From the NCBI GenBank assembly GCA_002421005.1, contig DIJC01000024.1:51173-56767 (forward strand): a stretch of 5,595 bases of DNA, read 5' to 3'. Within the stretch, counting starts at the first letter, position 1. Every line of letters starts with the position of its first letter. Origin of the DNA: Enterobacteriaceae bacterium UBA5654 (GTDB lineage: Bacteria > Pseudomonadota > Gammaproteobacteria > Enterobacterales > Enterobacteriaceae). The translations under genes were made by a program, and so were the position numbers. Below are positions 5,499-5,595 of this stretch, one piece after another. The notes below the pieces were generated by a model. That model was not told the origin of the DNA and did no database searches. It saw only the letters and a list, made by a program, of their open reading frames with translations.

Positions 5499-5595
5499 GG
5501 CGATTTCTACCTAAACTTGAATAAATTCACTGACTTTTGCGTATACCCGAACGAATTTCGAACGACTTACGCCACAGTGTGGGTGATTAAAGAGG
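5499..5595 (-). promoter_or_regulatory. rpmH upstream region with candidate promoter
   Basis: This is the start of the rpmH-dnaA intergenic region and contains no gene. On the minus strand GGGTATACGC (5540-5549) offers a -10-like TATACG, but no good -35 hexamer is seen 17 bases upstream, so the promoter call is weak. Downstream, AATTTATTC (around 5518-5526) is a second A/T-rich candidate. Upstream of the -10-like site, CGAACGA occurs twice on the plus strand (5548-5554 and 5559-5565), 11 bases apart. E. coli rpmH has several promoters in the equivalent region; further ones may lie outside the window. Confidence 0.45.

Noticed and set aside
5578..5586. Possible DnaA box (TGTGGGTGA, 7 of 9 matches to TGTGGATAA)
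   Set aside because: Two mismatches to the consensus, and a weak match of this kind is common by chance; position near dnaA is suggestive only.

Overview
The window looks like chromosomal DNA of a member of the Enterobacteriaceae. The encoded proteins read as close homologues of the Escherichia coli rpmH-rnpA-yidD-yidC-mnmE block, followed by yieE and chrR (yieF). The E. coli comparison is made from memory, without an alignment. The missing tryptophanase operon and the REP-like GGGAGAGGG repeats at the left edge suggest an Enterobacter-, Klebsiella- or Leclercia-like genome, but the genus cannot be fixed from this sequence. Every recognised gene is on the minus strand, so the gene order in the direction of transcription runs from right to left.

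Right part (about 3067-5595): the rpmH upstream region is followed by rpmH (L34), rnpA (RNase P protein), yidD (membrane protein insertion efficiency factor) and yidC (membrane insertase). They are tightly packed: 15 bases between rpmH and rnpA, a 37-base overlap of rnpA with yidD, and 2 bases between yidD and yidC. A strong hairpin with a T tract (3067-3096) closes this unit. The divergent dnaA gene would be expected just past the right edge; it is not in the window. The cluster joins translation (L34), tRNA 5' maturation (RnpA) and inner-membrane protein insertion (YidD, YidC).

Middle (1679-3043): mnmE, the GTPase subunit of the tRNA wobble-uridine modification enzyme, starts only 23 bases after the yidC terminator and is followed by its own hairpin.

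Left part (1-1678): a 189-base gap holds a compound inverted repeat built from four CAAATGA-type units and two overlapping very short reading frames. In E. coli this spot leads into tnaC-tnaA-tnaB; here yieE follows directly. yieE (phosphopantetheinyl transferase-like) and chrR (FMN quinone/chromate reductase) are 22 bases apart, each with a clear Shine-Dalgarno sequence, and probably form an operon. The last 156 bases are non-coding and contain two GC-rich palindromes that look like an inverted REP pair.

Most of the window is a conserved housekeeping region and I see no new multi-gene system. The points most worth a second look are the apparent loss of metal-binding acidic residues in YieE and the structured mnmE-yieE gap.
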